A stretch of DNA of 64,000 nt from contig JACVTC010000045.1 in assembly GCA_016946835.1 (NCBI GenBank), forward strand, positions 1,086,501-1,150,500. Reading direction: 5' to 3'. Below, piece after piece: positions 44,980 to 56,300 of this stretch (positions are counted from its first letter, which is position 1; every line of letters starts with the position of its first letter). The DNA comes from Neocallimastix lanati (nom. inval.) (lineage: Eukaryota; Neocallimastigomycota; Neocallimastigomycetes; Neocallimastigales; Neocallimastigaceae). Below the pieces are notes generated by a model. The model worked only from the letters and a program-made list of their open reading frames with translations. It made no database searches and was not told the DNA's origin. The position numbers and the translations under genes were made by a program.

Positions 44980-45915
44980 ATAAGTTAAGTTATAATTTAC
45001 ATAATTATTATATATAAATATATTCATCTTATAAATAAATTGAACTAATACTTTCTTATTTTTAATATTCAAAATCATTTTTATTTTTATCAATAAAAAC
45101 GTCTAATTTTGAATTAGCAAAAAAATAATATAATTAATTATGAATCTATATAATTAATTTTGTCATTTTCATAATAATTGAATCAAAATATATTATCAAA
45201 AATATTTTTAAAAATAAATTAATGAGGGATTAATACAATTTAATAATATCATTATTCATTCATTGTATATAAAAATATTCATATATATTATAGTCAGTCA
45301 ATTATAATTTGAACTGAAAAATAGTATAATCAATAAAATTTTATATTAAAATAAAATAAAAAATAATAATAAAAATAAAATAATAAAATAGTAAGTCAAT
45401 TGTAATTTAAACTGAAAATACTATTGTCAATTATTAACAATAAAAATAAAAAAATATATATTTAATTTAAATATTAATAAATATAAATCAAGTATAAATG
45501 CCTTTTTCAAATATAAAAAACCAATAATATAAATATTTAATTAAATTAATTTCAAATGACATAATGAAAAATATTACATTAAATATAAGATAAAAATAGA
45601 AACCAATCATACTTCTGAGATATATTATTTTATAACCCTTTTTTTATTAAGTAATAAATATAACTTAACCAATTATCAAAAATATATATTATTAGAGTTT
45701 ATTATAAATCATCATAGAAATATTAAACAATATATATTTCAATTTATATTTATTTAATGAAAATAGAATAAGGTTTTAATCAATATATTGAATATGTGTA
45801 AATAAACAATCCAGACATACAACATATCTCTCATCAATTATTCTTTAAAAAATATTCGCATAACAAAAAATATTAATAAATTATTAAAAAATAAAATAAT
45901 TTAAAACTCTCCACA

Positions 45916-46145
45916 ATGGCTAATACAAGAAGAAACAACAGAAATGAAGTAATTACCATTGAAGAACCCATTGACATCAGGCCAACAATTAAATTTAACT
46001 ACTCTGAAAATTTTAACAGAGTAGTTGAATTAAATATTGAAAACTATAATAAATGGAGAACCAAAATCCTTCATCTATTATCAATTAACAACCTAGTTGG
46101 CTATATCACCAAAGAAAAGGTTAAGAAGTTAAGGAAAAGAGATAT
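45916..46145 (+). pseudogene. Element D gag, part before the C insertion
   Basis: Starts MANTRRNNRNEVITIEEP and contains IKFNYSENFNRVVELNIENY and KVKKLRKRDI, homologous to the gag starts of E and C. It ends where element C begins. Confidence 0.85.
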
Positions 46146-46414
46146 TGTGAAAAACAAATTTATAAATCTAAGACAAACACTGTATTAATAAAAACAATGT
46201 AACAAAGTATTTTATGTTATGAGTAATATTATAAAATGTTTATTAATAATTTTTATTATGAGGATATATATGTTTTTCTAAGAGATATTTTTACATTAAA
46301 TTTATTTCATATTTTATATCTTAGTTAACATTATTTAATTTAATTAAAGATTAATTATTGGTTGATATAAATTAATAATATAAATAAATGTATGTAACGA
46401 TTTCGTCTCTAACA
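46146..46414 (-). repeat. Element C 3' LTR
   Basis: 269 bp, plus-strand text TGTGAAAAAC...TCTCTAACA, next to the polypurine tract (TTCCCCCAC on this strand). Confidence 0.93.
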
Positions 46415-46423
46415 TTCCCCCAC

Positions 46424-46453
46424 AATTATAACCTATTTTTTAAGGTTATAATT
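46424..46453 (-). repeat. Hairpin before the element C polypurine tract
   Basis: Perfect 11-bp arms AATTATAACCT and AGGTTATAATT around an 8-base loop, about 10 bases from the LTR. Confidence 0.65.
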
Positions 46454-46485
46454 GATTATTTTTTTTTATTTTAAAAAAACTTAAG

Positions 46486-49404
46486 TTAATAAATTATTAA
46501 GTCCATTGGCTGTGTTAATAATGAATTTCTAAATTTATCCATGGAAGATCCGTTTAGATATTTCGTAAAGCTATCTGCTAAATTGTTTTGAGATTTTACA
46601 TATTTCAATATTATTTTATCGCTCTTTACTAATTCTCTTACATAGTGCAATCTTATGTCCATATGCTTTGTTCTTGGATTAATCGATTGGTTTTTTGCAT
46701 TATAGATTGCGGCTTTATTGTCTATGTTGACTTCAATACCACTGATGTTATATTTTAATTCCTTCAATAAGTTTATGTACCACATGCAATGTTTGCTACA
46801 TTCGCTAAGACTATAATATTCGGCCTCAGCTGTGGAAGTCGATACACAATGCTGTGGTTTTGAACACCAACTAATAGGTGAATCTCCTATTGTAATTACA
46901 AATCCTGTAGTCGATCTTCTTGTTTTTGTGTCCTCAGCGTAGTCTGCATCTACGAAAGCTTTGACATTTGAGTTTCTTGATATGTTAATACCATATTTTA
47001 TTGTTCCCTTTAAATATTTTAATATTCGTTTTAAATTTTCCCAATCTTCCAAGTTAGGTTCTTTTGATTTTTGTGCCGCTTTGGATACTGCATATAATAT
47101 ATCGGGTCTAGTACAGATACCTAAGTATAATAAGCTTCCAACAGCGCTTCTATAAGTAGTTTCATTCATTTTCGTTTTTCCTAATTCTTCATTTTCAATT
47201 GGTGTTATATTACGAATAGGAGTAGCACTTGATAATCCATATTTGGTAATTATATCGTTTATATATCTTTCTTGATTTAAGAAATAACCGTTTTTATGCT
47301 TTACAAATTTTATTCCTATTATGAAATTGACTTCACCAATTTCTTTTATTTTGAATTTATTTTTTATCATATTTTTGATTTGATCTACTTTTGCTTTGTT
47401 ACCTGCAAGTAGTATATCGTCCACATAAACAGCTATGAGGCATGTAATCTTGTTATGTTTATCTGTTGTAAAGTATATGCATGGTTCACAAGTCAATCTT
47501 TTGAAGCCAATGTTTAGTAGATGCCCATTTAATTCATTGTTCCATTCCATTCCGCTTTGCTTTAAACCATATATAGCTTTCTTGAGTTTCCAGATGTATT
47601 TATTGTGATCGGGATGTCCTTTTGGAGGCTCCATGTATATTTCTTCCTTTAGATGAGCATTTAAATAAGCAGTATTAACATCTATTTGTTCTATTTGGAA
47701 ATTATTTCTTGCAGATATATGTGTAAATATTCTTATCGAATCTAGTTTTAAGGTGGGTGCAAATGTATCTTTATAGTCTATTCCATGTTGCTGTGTGAAC
47801 CCTTTTGCTACAAGTCTTGTTTTTCTTTTGACTATGTCCCCTTTAGAATTTCTTTTGTATTTGAATATTAGTCTGGATTTGATAATATTAGCTTCTTCTG
47901 GGATTTCATCTTTATTTACTTGTTCATAAACTTTTAGGTCTCTCAAGTTGCCAAATTCATTTTCAGAAGAATTAAACCATTCTTCTTGATCTTCGAGGTT
48001 GTATATATCGTCATAGTCTAAAGGTTCTCTTAAATTTTTATTTAATACTTGATTGTTACATATTAAAGTATTATTAATGTTAGGTGTTTGGTTTCCTTTA
48101 ACTTTATTGTTTTGGTTGCTTATAATACTGTTGATATTCATATCGTTTGTTTCAGAATAAATGTTCGTATTTGAATGATTGTTGTTGTTTTTTGTTTGAT
48201 TAGTGTTGATGTTATTATCATTGCTTTGAGTAGTATTAATAGTGTTATTTTGATTATTATTGATGTTGTTATTTTTGATAGTGCTGATAACTTTGGGTTG
48301 ATTTGTGCTATTAGTTGTATTTAGAGTAGAAGTGTTATTAGTGTTTTGGTCTTTTCCTTGTTTATTGAAATGAACTGTGTTTTTGTTTATGCTGTTTTCT
48401 GGAATAAATATTGATGCTGGTTTTGCGTTAATATGATTTTTTGTGTAAGAGTTATTGTAGTAATAAGAACTACTATTCCCCCAAATTTCATAATTGGGAA
48501 TAAAATTTTGATGGTCAGTACAGCAATTAGTCGTATAAAAATCTCCAGGATTGGATTCAAAAAATTCAACACTACGTGAGAGTATTATTTTATTGTTAGA
48601 TGTGTCTAAAATTTTATAAGCTCTGGGGTTATCTGAATAACCAAGAAAAATACCAGGAGAAGCATTATTTTGAAATTTTGTTCTAAAGGATTTTGGGATG
48701 TAGTAATAGACTTTACATCCAAATACTCTTATATTTGAATAATCTACTTTTGATTTGTTTAGCCGTTCATATGGGATGATGTTGTTGATTCCACGATGTG
48801 GTATTCGATTATGTATATAATTAGAGGTGTGAACGGCGTCTTCCCAAAAGTGTTTACTCAGCTTAGCATCGTTAAGCATTACTTTGGCAGATGAGATTAG
48901 AGTTCCATTGAATCGCTCAGCTCTTCCATTTTGCTGAGGATTGTGTGGAACAGTAAATTGTTGAATGATTCCGTAAGATTGACAGAAGTCCTTGAAGTTA
49001 TTATTGCCGAATTCCGTACCATTATCAGACCGTAAATATTTTATTCTAGTATTGTACAAATTTTTTACGTTATTGAACCATTTATAAAAAGCGGGAAATG
49101 TGTAATCTTTACCTTTTAGAAAAAGAACCCATCCGTATCTAGAGTAATCATCTAAAATAGTAAAAAAATATTTGTTTCCGTGAAAGGATTCAGGTAATGG
49201 ACCTACCAAGTCCAAGTGTAGTAGTTCAAAGATATACTTAGTTGTATTAATATTTTTTGAATAAGGTTTGTTTTTAATCTTGGATTGAGCACATAGAGGA
49301 CATTTTAATTTGATATCTGTCTTAAGTAATTTGTTTTTAATTGATTTTATATCGAAGTGACTAAACCTTCTGTGCCTTAAATTTAATTTATCAGGAATCT
49401 TCAT
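46486..49404 (-). CDS. Element C pol (integrase, RT, RNase H)
   Basis: 972-codon minus-strand frame starting near the integrase zinc finger (LNLRHRRFSHFD, CPLCAQSKIKNK). Then follow the integrase core (HLDLVGPLPES, RSDNGTEF, PQQNGRAERFNG), an asparagine-rich linker, reverse transcriptase (RLIFKYKRNSKG, QIDVNTAYLNA, AVYVDDILLAG) and RNase H (FVDADYAED, TAEAEYYSLSE). Standard copia order. Protease and gag lie further upstream in other frames. Retroelement machinery, no host role. Confidence 0.92.
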   Translation of the reverse strand: MKIPDKLNLRHRRFSHFDIKSIKNKLLKTDIKLKCPLCAQSKIKNKPYSKNINTTKYIFELLHLDLVGPLPESFHGNKYFFTILDDYSRYGWVLFLKGKDYTFPAFYKWFNNVKNLYNTRIKYLRSDNGTEFGNNNFKDFCQSYGIIQQFTVPHNPQQNGRAERFNGTLISSAKVMLNDAKLSKHFWEDAVHTSNYIHNRIPHRGINNIIPYERLNKSKVDYSNIRVFGCKVYYYIPKSFRTKFQNNASPGIFLGYSDNPRAYKILDTSNNKIILSRSVEFFESNPGDFYTTNCCTDHQNFIPNYEIWGNSSSYYYNNSYTKNHINAKPASIFIPENSINKNTVHFNKQGKDQNTNNTSTLNTTNSTNQPKVISTIKNNNINNNQNNTINTTQSNDNNINTNQTKNNNNHSNTNIYSETNDMNINSIISNQNNKVKGNQTPNINNTLICNNQVLNKNLREPLDYDDIYNLEDQEEWFNSSENEFGNLRDLKVYEQVNKDEIPEEANIIKSRLIFKYKRNSKGDIVKRKTRLVAKGFTQQHGIDYKDTFAPTLKLDSIRIFTHISARNNFQIEQIDVNTAYLNAHLKEEIYMEPPKGHPDHNKYIWKLKKAIYGLKQSGMEWNNELNGHLLNIGFKRLTCEPCIYFTTDKHNKITCLIAVYVDDILLAGNKAKVDQIKNMIKNKFKIKEIGEVNFIIGIKFVKHKNGYFLNQERYINDIITKYGLSSATPIRNITPIENEELGKTKMNETTYRSAVGSLLYLGICTRPDILYAVSKAAQKSKEPNLEDWENLKRILKYLKGTIKYGINISRNSNVKAFVDADYAEDTKTRRSTTGFVITIGDSPISWCSKPQHCVSTSTAEAEYYSLSECSKHCMWYINLLKELKYNISGIEVNIDNKAAIYNAKNQSINPRTKHMDIRLHYVRELVKSDKIILKYVKSQNNLADSFTKYLNGSSMDKFRNSLLTQPMDLIIY

Positions 49405-50069
49405 GTTAATATAGTTGATTTCATCATTTGTGTTTCTGGTATTATTGTCGTGTAGAAATATACGTTGGTTTGATAACCAAATGTTGAATGTGTTATTTGC
49501 ATTTGAAATAATATTGGCGATTTTGTTTTGGTATTTGTCATAGATCGTGACATATGATTTGTTGTGATTGGTGTTAAATAAAATTTTATAATTTTGTTTA
49601 ATTAAGTTTCCAATTGATATTAAATTTTTATTGATTAATGGTGAGTAATAAACATCTTCGATTGTAAATTCGTATTCATTAATGTATCCTATGAAGGTGC
49701 CTACTTTATTAATGATAATCGATTGATTATTTGCAAAAAATATTTTTTCATTGCAATATTTAATATTTGTGAGTTTATCTAGTCTGTTGGTGATGTTGAT
49801 TGAAGCTCCTGAATCTAAGGTCCAACAGATTAATTCTTTATTAATAGACTTTGTTGATTTATTTTTATTATCTATTAAGTCTATAGTATTTGATTCATTT
49901 GTGTTGTAATCTTGAGAAAAACACTCTGCATATATATCGTTATAGTTGTTTCTTTGAATGTTATCTATAATCTTTTTGTTTTTTATATTTGATTTATTAT
50001 AATTTTTTTTCTTTTAAAATTTGTATTGCTTCGTCTTCTTAATTGGTTTCTTTTTCTTTTAAAGCAATT

Positions 50070-50948
50070 TTAAAAGAAATGCCCTCTTTTACAACAGTAG
50101 TTGCATTTTATATTTGGTCGTTTTGTATTTTTATTGATATTCTTGATGTATCGTTTTGATTTTTCTTGATTCTTTTTGTATGTACTCTCAGCTGAAAAAA
50201 TGTTTTTATTATTGTTTTCTTTAATGTAATTTGATTCTGTTAGATTGGATAACAAGATTTATGGTATTACATTTTTTACATAATCGGTACATTTTTCCCA
50301 ATCACTGTTGTATTGAAATACATTGATGAATCGAAGGTTTTCCGGTAGTGCCCTTTTCAAAATACCGACTTTTGTGCTGGTGCTTAGATCTTCATCTATT
50401 TTTTCTAATTCTTCAATAGTGTTTTGAAGATCTGCCATAAATATATTTATATCTTGTTCTTCTTCGAACTTTAACTCGTTTAGTTTTTTCTTTAGTTCTA
50501 ACTTTCTAGATTCCTTTGATTTAGTAAATGATTTCTCTAAGAGTTTCCAAACTTGATGAGCTGTTTTTCCATTTCCCTTTACTATTTCTTGAGTCTTTTC
50601 TCCTAAGGTGTTAAGTATCATCCACTTTGCTGTAATATCGTTGTTAATATCATTTTCATTAGTATTTTTAGCATATACTAATGTGTTGTCAAATTGGTCT
50701 TCCGTGTAGTTTAATATGTCCTCTTTGATATCTTTCTTTCTTAATTTCTTAATTTTTTCTTTAGTGGCGTAAAGTACTAGATCATTTATGGTCAATAAAT
50801 AAAGGATGTTTCCTTTCCATATCGGATAATTTTCAGTTGTTAATTCAATTACTCTATTGAAATTCTCAGAGTAATTGAAATTCACTATCTTCCTTGGATT
50901 GTCAGTAGCTTCCACGTTGATTACTTGATTAATTCTTCTTGGTGTCAT
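50070..50948 (-). pseudogene. Element C gag region
   Basis: Minus-strand gag starting MTPRRINQVINVEA, with FNYSENFNRVIELTTENYPIWKG, KEKIKKLRKKDIKED and a CCHC-type knuckle (CNYCCKRGHFF). Close to the gag of element B. Confidence 0.85.
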
Positions 50949-51387
50949 TTTATTCTTTATTAATAATTAAGTAATATTAATATATCTTATATTTAATTTT
51001 TAATATTGTTTTAAATTATTTAATATCAGAAGAGAATTTTGTGTTTTAGGATATTCTATTTTATATATATTATTTTTATTATTTTATTAATTATATATTA
51101 AAATTATATATATTTATATTAAAAATAAATTTTGTTTATATTATATATGTCCTTTGATTCGTATATAAAAATAAAAAATATAAACCATTTAAATTCATTG
51201 GGTACTATTAATAGTAACAAATTTTGTTTTGTATATATATATATTGTTGTGAATATTGAAATTACTTTGTCTATAACTATAAATGTATTTGATTGCTTTT
51301 ATTCTATATTAATTTAATTTAAGTTTTATTTATTTTTAACCCCTAGTTTTAATGACATAAATTACTATTATTTATTTCAATTATTTT

Positions 51388-51585
51388 CAACATAGTTAGT
51401 TGTCAATTATTTTTATTTAATAGTCAATTATTTACAACTTAACTAGTTGATATTTATTTTATTTATATTTTTATTCAACCTAGCTAGTTGACAATTATTT
51501 ATATTTTAATATCAATTATTTACAACTTAGCTAGTTTGCATTTATTTTTTATTTTCAATAATTCTCAACTTAGATGAACTAGTTG
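51388..51585 (-). repeat. Leader palindrome array of element C (five units)
   Basis: Units CAACATAGTTAGTTG (51388), CAACTTAACTAGTTG (51435), CAACCTAGCTAGTTG (51476), CAACTTAGCTAGTTTG (51523) and CAACTTAGATGAACTAGTTG (51566). Spacing is 47, 41, 47 and 43 bp. Confidence 0.9.
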
Positions 51586-51661
51586 ACTATTATTTTATTT
51601 TATTTTTTATTTTATTTATTTTATTACTTTTATTTATATAATTATGTATATATATTTATAT

Positions 51662-51663
<2 letters not shown>

Positions 51664-51720
<57 letters not shown>
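51664..51720. repeat. Poly-T run of 57
   Basis: Uninterrupted T from 51664 to 51720 in the leader of element C. The same place in element B has about 22 T followed by about 9 A. A run this long is prone to length error in assembly. Confidence 0.9.
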
Positions 51721-51726
<6 letters not shown>

Positions 51727-51915
51727 TCAAAAATAACTATGGCCTATTACAATATATTCTCACCTTTGTTTTGTAATATTTGTCTATTAATATTGGTTAT
51801 TACTTTTTGTTTCTATAATGAATATTATGAAAATAATAAAAATATAATTTTATTAGTTAGGATATTAATGATAAATTGATTTTATGTTTTATTTATTCCA
51901 ACTTAGCTTTATTGA

Positions 51916-51946
51916 TAGCTCAACTGAAGAGTTGAGACTCTTAATC
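51916..51946 (-). promoter_or_regulatory. Element C primer binding site, tRNA-Lys(CUU) type
   Basis: Identical to that of element B (TAGCTCAACTGAAGAG then TTGAGACTCTTAATC on the plus strand). Confidence 0.7.
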
Positions 51947-52215
51947 TGTGAAAAACAAATTTATAAATCTAAGACAAACACTGTATTAATAAATACAATG
52001 TAACAAAGTATTTTATGTTATGAGTAATATTATAAAATGTTTATTAATAATTTTTATTATGAGGATATATATGTTTTTCTAAGAGATATTTTTACATTAA
52101 ATTTATTTCATATTTTATATCTTAGTTAACATTATTTAATTTAATTAAAGATTAATTATTGGTTGATATAAATTAATAATATAAATAAATGTATGTAACG
52201 ATTTCGTCTCTAACA
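51947..52215 (-). repeat. Element C 5' LTR
   Basis: 269 bp, one visible difference from the 3' copy, followed by the target duplication GATAT. Confidence 0.93.
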
Positions 52216-55200
52216 GATATACAAGATGACTTATCTGAGTATATCGAAGATGAATTTGATGACACATTGATGTATGACAAAAACACCAATGTAGTTGATA
52301 TCAATAACGATATCACAACAAAATGGATCGTCCTAAACATTATTGGAGAAAAAACCCAAGACATTGTGCAAGGATCAAATAAAACCGCATTTGAATTGTG
52401 GAAGATTCTAAAAAGATCTTTTACCAAAAACATCAACACGCGTAAATTAGAACTTAAAACCAAACTCGATAATTTGAAGTATAACCCAAAAGTGGACATT
52501 AATTTATTTATTGCTGAACTACAGAACACACTTGATGAACTCGAGAAAATAGATAATGACATTGAATCAAGTGATAAAGTAGGCATCCTTAACAGAAGCG
52601 TCCCAGAAGAACTCCGTTGGATTAATTTGTTTCAATTTAAAAATGATTGGAATAAATGCAGTGAATATGTTAAGGATGTATTGCCTGAAATAATCTCTTC
52701 AAACCTAAAAGAATCCTTAACAAATAATCAAAATATTAAAAATATATTTTCAATAGAAAATAATACTAACATTAATACAAATAAGAAAAAACTTACTAAA
52801 ATAAAAACATCTACTAAAAAGACCAAAAATGGTAGATGTAATTATTGTGGTAAATGGGGCCATTTCTTTTATGACTGTAAAATTAGAAGAGATGATAAAA
52901 ATAATAACAAAAGAAGAAAAATTTTCAAAAGAAGAAGAAATAATTTTAAAAGAAAATCTAATAAAGGTAGAAATTATGCAAATTTTTGGGAAAAGAAAGG
53001 TACGATACAAGCTATGCCGATGTTTTTACCAAGGATTATAATTCTCAAGAAAATATTGATATTAATTTTGCCGAAATAAATAAATAAAACGAAGAAAATA
53101 AACAAAAAGAAATGATGTGTTGGATATTGGACTCCGGCGCATTAATAAATATCATTGGTCATTTAAATAATTTACATAATATTCAAAAGTGCAATGACAA
53201 AGTTTATTTAGCTAATAATCAAGTTATATCAACACAATTTAAAGGAGACCTCATAGGATACATTAGTAATCATAAAATAATCATTAAGAATGTTTATTAC
53301 TCATTAAAAATATATAAAAATTTATTATCAATTGGAAATCTTACACAACAAGGATACAAAATAATTTTCAATAATACTAATAATAAGTCATACGCACTAA
53401 TTTATGACGAACACAATCAAAGAATATTATCAATTAAATCGAACCAATCTAACATATTTAAATTTTGTATTTCAACTCAACCATCAAATTTTCAAAACAA
53501 CCAACATAATAATAATTTGGTTGAAGTCAATTATACACATTTGAAATCAATTGATAAACTAAATTTATGGCATCTTTGTTTTGCCCATTTCAATATCAAT
53601 AGTATCAAAAATAAAATTTTAAAAATCAACATAAACTCAAAGTGCCCTATTTGTAGTTATTCAAAACTTAAAAATAAGCTTTTCAAATCATCACATAATA
53701 GAGCCAAAAATATATTTCAACTTATACACATGGATCTTATAGGTCCAATACAAAACTCTATCTATGACAATAAATATATCTTAACCATTTTGGATGACCA
53801 TTCAAGATTTTGGTGGACTCTCTTTATGAAGAGTAAATCAGAAACTTTTTATCACTTCCATAATTGGTTTAATAAAATAAAAAATCAATTTAACAAAAGA
53901 ATTCAATATATCCGTACAGATAATGGCACCGAATTTAACAACAAAAATTTCAAACAATTCTGCATTGACTTTGAATACAACATCAATTTACTGTTCCCTA
54001 CCACCCACAACAAAATGGTAGGACTGAACGATTCAACGGCACTATAATCAATTCTGCAAAGTCAATGTTAAATGACGCAAAACTGAGCTTACAATTTTGG
54101 GAAGATTCCGTCTCTACCTCCAACTACATTTATAATCGAATCCCTCATAAAGGGATAAATAATAAAATTCCATATGAACTTCTAACCAATAACAAAGTTG
54201 ATTATTCAAACCTACGTGTCTTCGGATGTAAAGTTTTTTATTACCTTCCAAAACTATTCCGTAACAAATTTCAAATTAATTCATCTCCTGGCATATTCTT
54301 GGGGTATGTTGATAATCCCACAGCATATAAAATTCTTGATATAACAAATAATAAAATTATAATTTCACGAAATGTTGAATTCTTTGAATTTACACCCGGA
54401 AATTCACATTTATCTCATTGCGATAATGATATCTCAAATTTTATTCCCAATAATATAATAAGGAGGAATGATAATACCTACTTTTATGATAACACGTATG
54501 ATTTAAACCACGGCAAAAACTTCAATAATATTAACAATAATAATCTGTTTTATCAATATAATAAACAATAAGACAAATAATATTAAAATATTAGAAAATA
54601 ATACTCAAATTAATGAAAATAATATATGAAGTAAAAACAATCAAATTAAAAATAAAAGAACATATATCAAAAGAAGAAACAACAATAATAACAATACCAA
54701 AAATATTAATAATAATCAAAACAAAGATTATAATAATAATATAGAATCTCAAGATAATAATATTAACAACAACAATAATAATAACAATAACACAAGCAAC
54801 AATAAAATTAATAACAATAACACAAAGAGCAACAACCCTACCATCAGCAACAATAATAAAATAAATAATAATATTAATCAAAACGACAATATGATTACTG
54901 TCAGTAATAAAAACAATCATAATAATTCAAATACAAACAGATATAACTCAAATAATAATAACGATAACAACAATGAACAACGAATCATTAATAACTTAAC
55001 GAATAACAAATTATTTAACATAGAATCTTCTATACATTTAGGAAAAAGAAATAGAAATGAAAACTTCATATTAAATTCAAATAACAAAAAACAAAAATTA
55101 TTAAAAGAATTACGCGAACCAAATAATTATGATGATATCTTTAATTTAAATGATAAAAATGAATGGTTAAAATCAGTCGATAATGAACTCAACAATATGA

Positions 55201-56273
55201 GAAATCTAAAAGTATATGAAACAATTGATAAAATACCTAAGAACGCAAACTTAATATTATCAAGATGGATTTTCAAATTCAAACGAAACTCAAATGGAGA
55301 ATTAGTTAAAAGAAAATCAAGATTAGTAGCAAAGGGATTTACGCAAGAATACGGCATAGATTATAAAGAAACCTTTGCACTTACCTTAAAACAGGATTCA
55401 ATAAGAATCTTTACAGCGATTGCGATTGCCACTCAGAACAATTTTGAAATAAACCAAATAGATATAACTGCCGCCTATTTAAATGCTGAATTAAATGAAG
55501 ACTTGTATATGAAACCACCCAAAGGACATGAAGATTACAATAAGAAATTTTGGAAATTGAATAAGGCAATATATGGACTGAAACAAAGTGGTGCCAAGTG
55601 GAATGATAAATTAAACGGCTATCTTATAAAAATTGGATATAAAAGACTTATAAGTGAACCTTGTCTATACGTTAAATTTAATAAAGGAAAACTATTAAGT
55701 ATATTAGCTATATATGTAGATGATATTTTAATATCAGGATCAAAGAAAACAATAGAAAGTGTAAAATTATTAATTGAGAAAAAGTTCAAAATGAAAGATA
55801 TAGGTAATGTTGATTATATTATTGGAATAAAATTTATAAAACATAAAAATGGTTACTTTTTACATCAACACAGATATATAGATGAATTACATTCTAAGTT
55901 TAATATAAAAAATTGTACACTTCTTAGAATTATGACTCCAATTGAAAATGAAGATCTTAGGAAGGTAAAAGTAGATGAAACAAAATATAGAAGCATAATA
56001 GGAAATTTATTATATCTCAGTATATGTACAAGACCCGACATTATCTTCTCAGTATCAAAAGCAGCTAGAAGAGCAAAGGAACCAAATATGGAAGACCGGA
56101 ATAACGTAATGAGAATATTAAGATATTTAAAAGGAACTAAAAAATTTGGACTAAATTTCACAAATAATCCGAATGTTAAAGCATATGTCGATTCGGATTA
56201 CGGAGGCGACTTGGAAACTAGACGTTCAACAACAGGATTCTTAATAACATTTGGTGGTGCACCAACAAGCTAG
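52216..56273 (+). pseudogene. Element D gag-pol remains after the C insertion
   Basis: Plus-strand copia coding DNA. Gag and the knuckle CNYCGKWGHFFYDC lie at 52216-53079, protease (WILDSGA) and integrase (HMDLIGP, RTDNGTEF) at 53112-54047, and the end of the integrase at 54065-54571. An asparagine-rich linker follows, then reverse transcriptase (SRWIFKFKRNSNG, QIDITAAYLNA, AIYVDDILISG) and the start of RNase H (YVDSDYGGD) to 56273. Several breaks. Not functional. Confidence 0.88.
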
Positions 56274-56300
56274 TGTTCAAAGTTACAAAAATCCATATCG

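Larger units (their letters stand above)
46146..52215 (-). mobile_element. Ty1/copia LTR retrotransposon, element C, very young
   Basis: 6.07 kb on the minus strand, inserted in element D's gag. LTRs at 46146-46414 and 51947-52215 (269 bp each) differ at a single position that I can see. The 5-bp target duplication GATAT flanks both sides (46141-46145 and 52216-52220). The parts match element B: primer binding site (51916-51946), leader palindromes (51388-51585), gag, knuckle, protease, integrase, RT, RNase H, hairpin and polypurine tract. Despite its youth it is broken a few times. Confidence 0.95.
44710..56300 (+). mobile_element. Ty1/copia LTR retrotransposon, element D, broken, hosting element C
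   Basis: Plus-strand copia element. Its parts are the 5' LTR (44710-44945), primer binding site (44946-44979), leader, gag start (45916-46145), then element C inserted at 46146-52215, then more gag with a zinc knuckle (52216-53079), protease and integrase (53112-54571), an asparagine-rich linker, and reverse transcriptase with the start of RNase H (54891-56273). No 3' LTR was found. It is broken by the insertion of C and by several further breaks. It must be older than C. Its RT is related to, but clearly different from, those of B/C and E. Confidence 0.85.
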
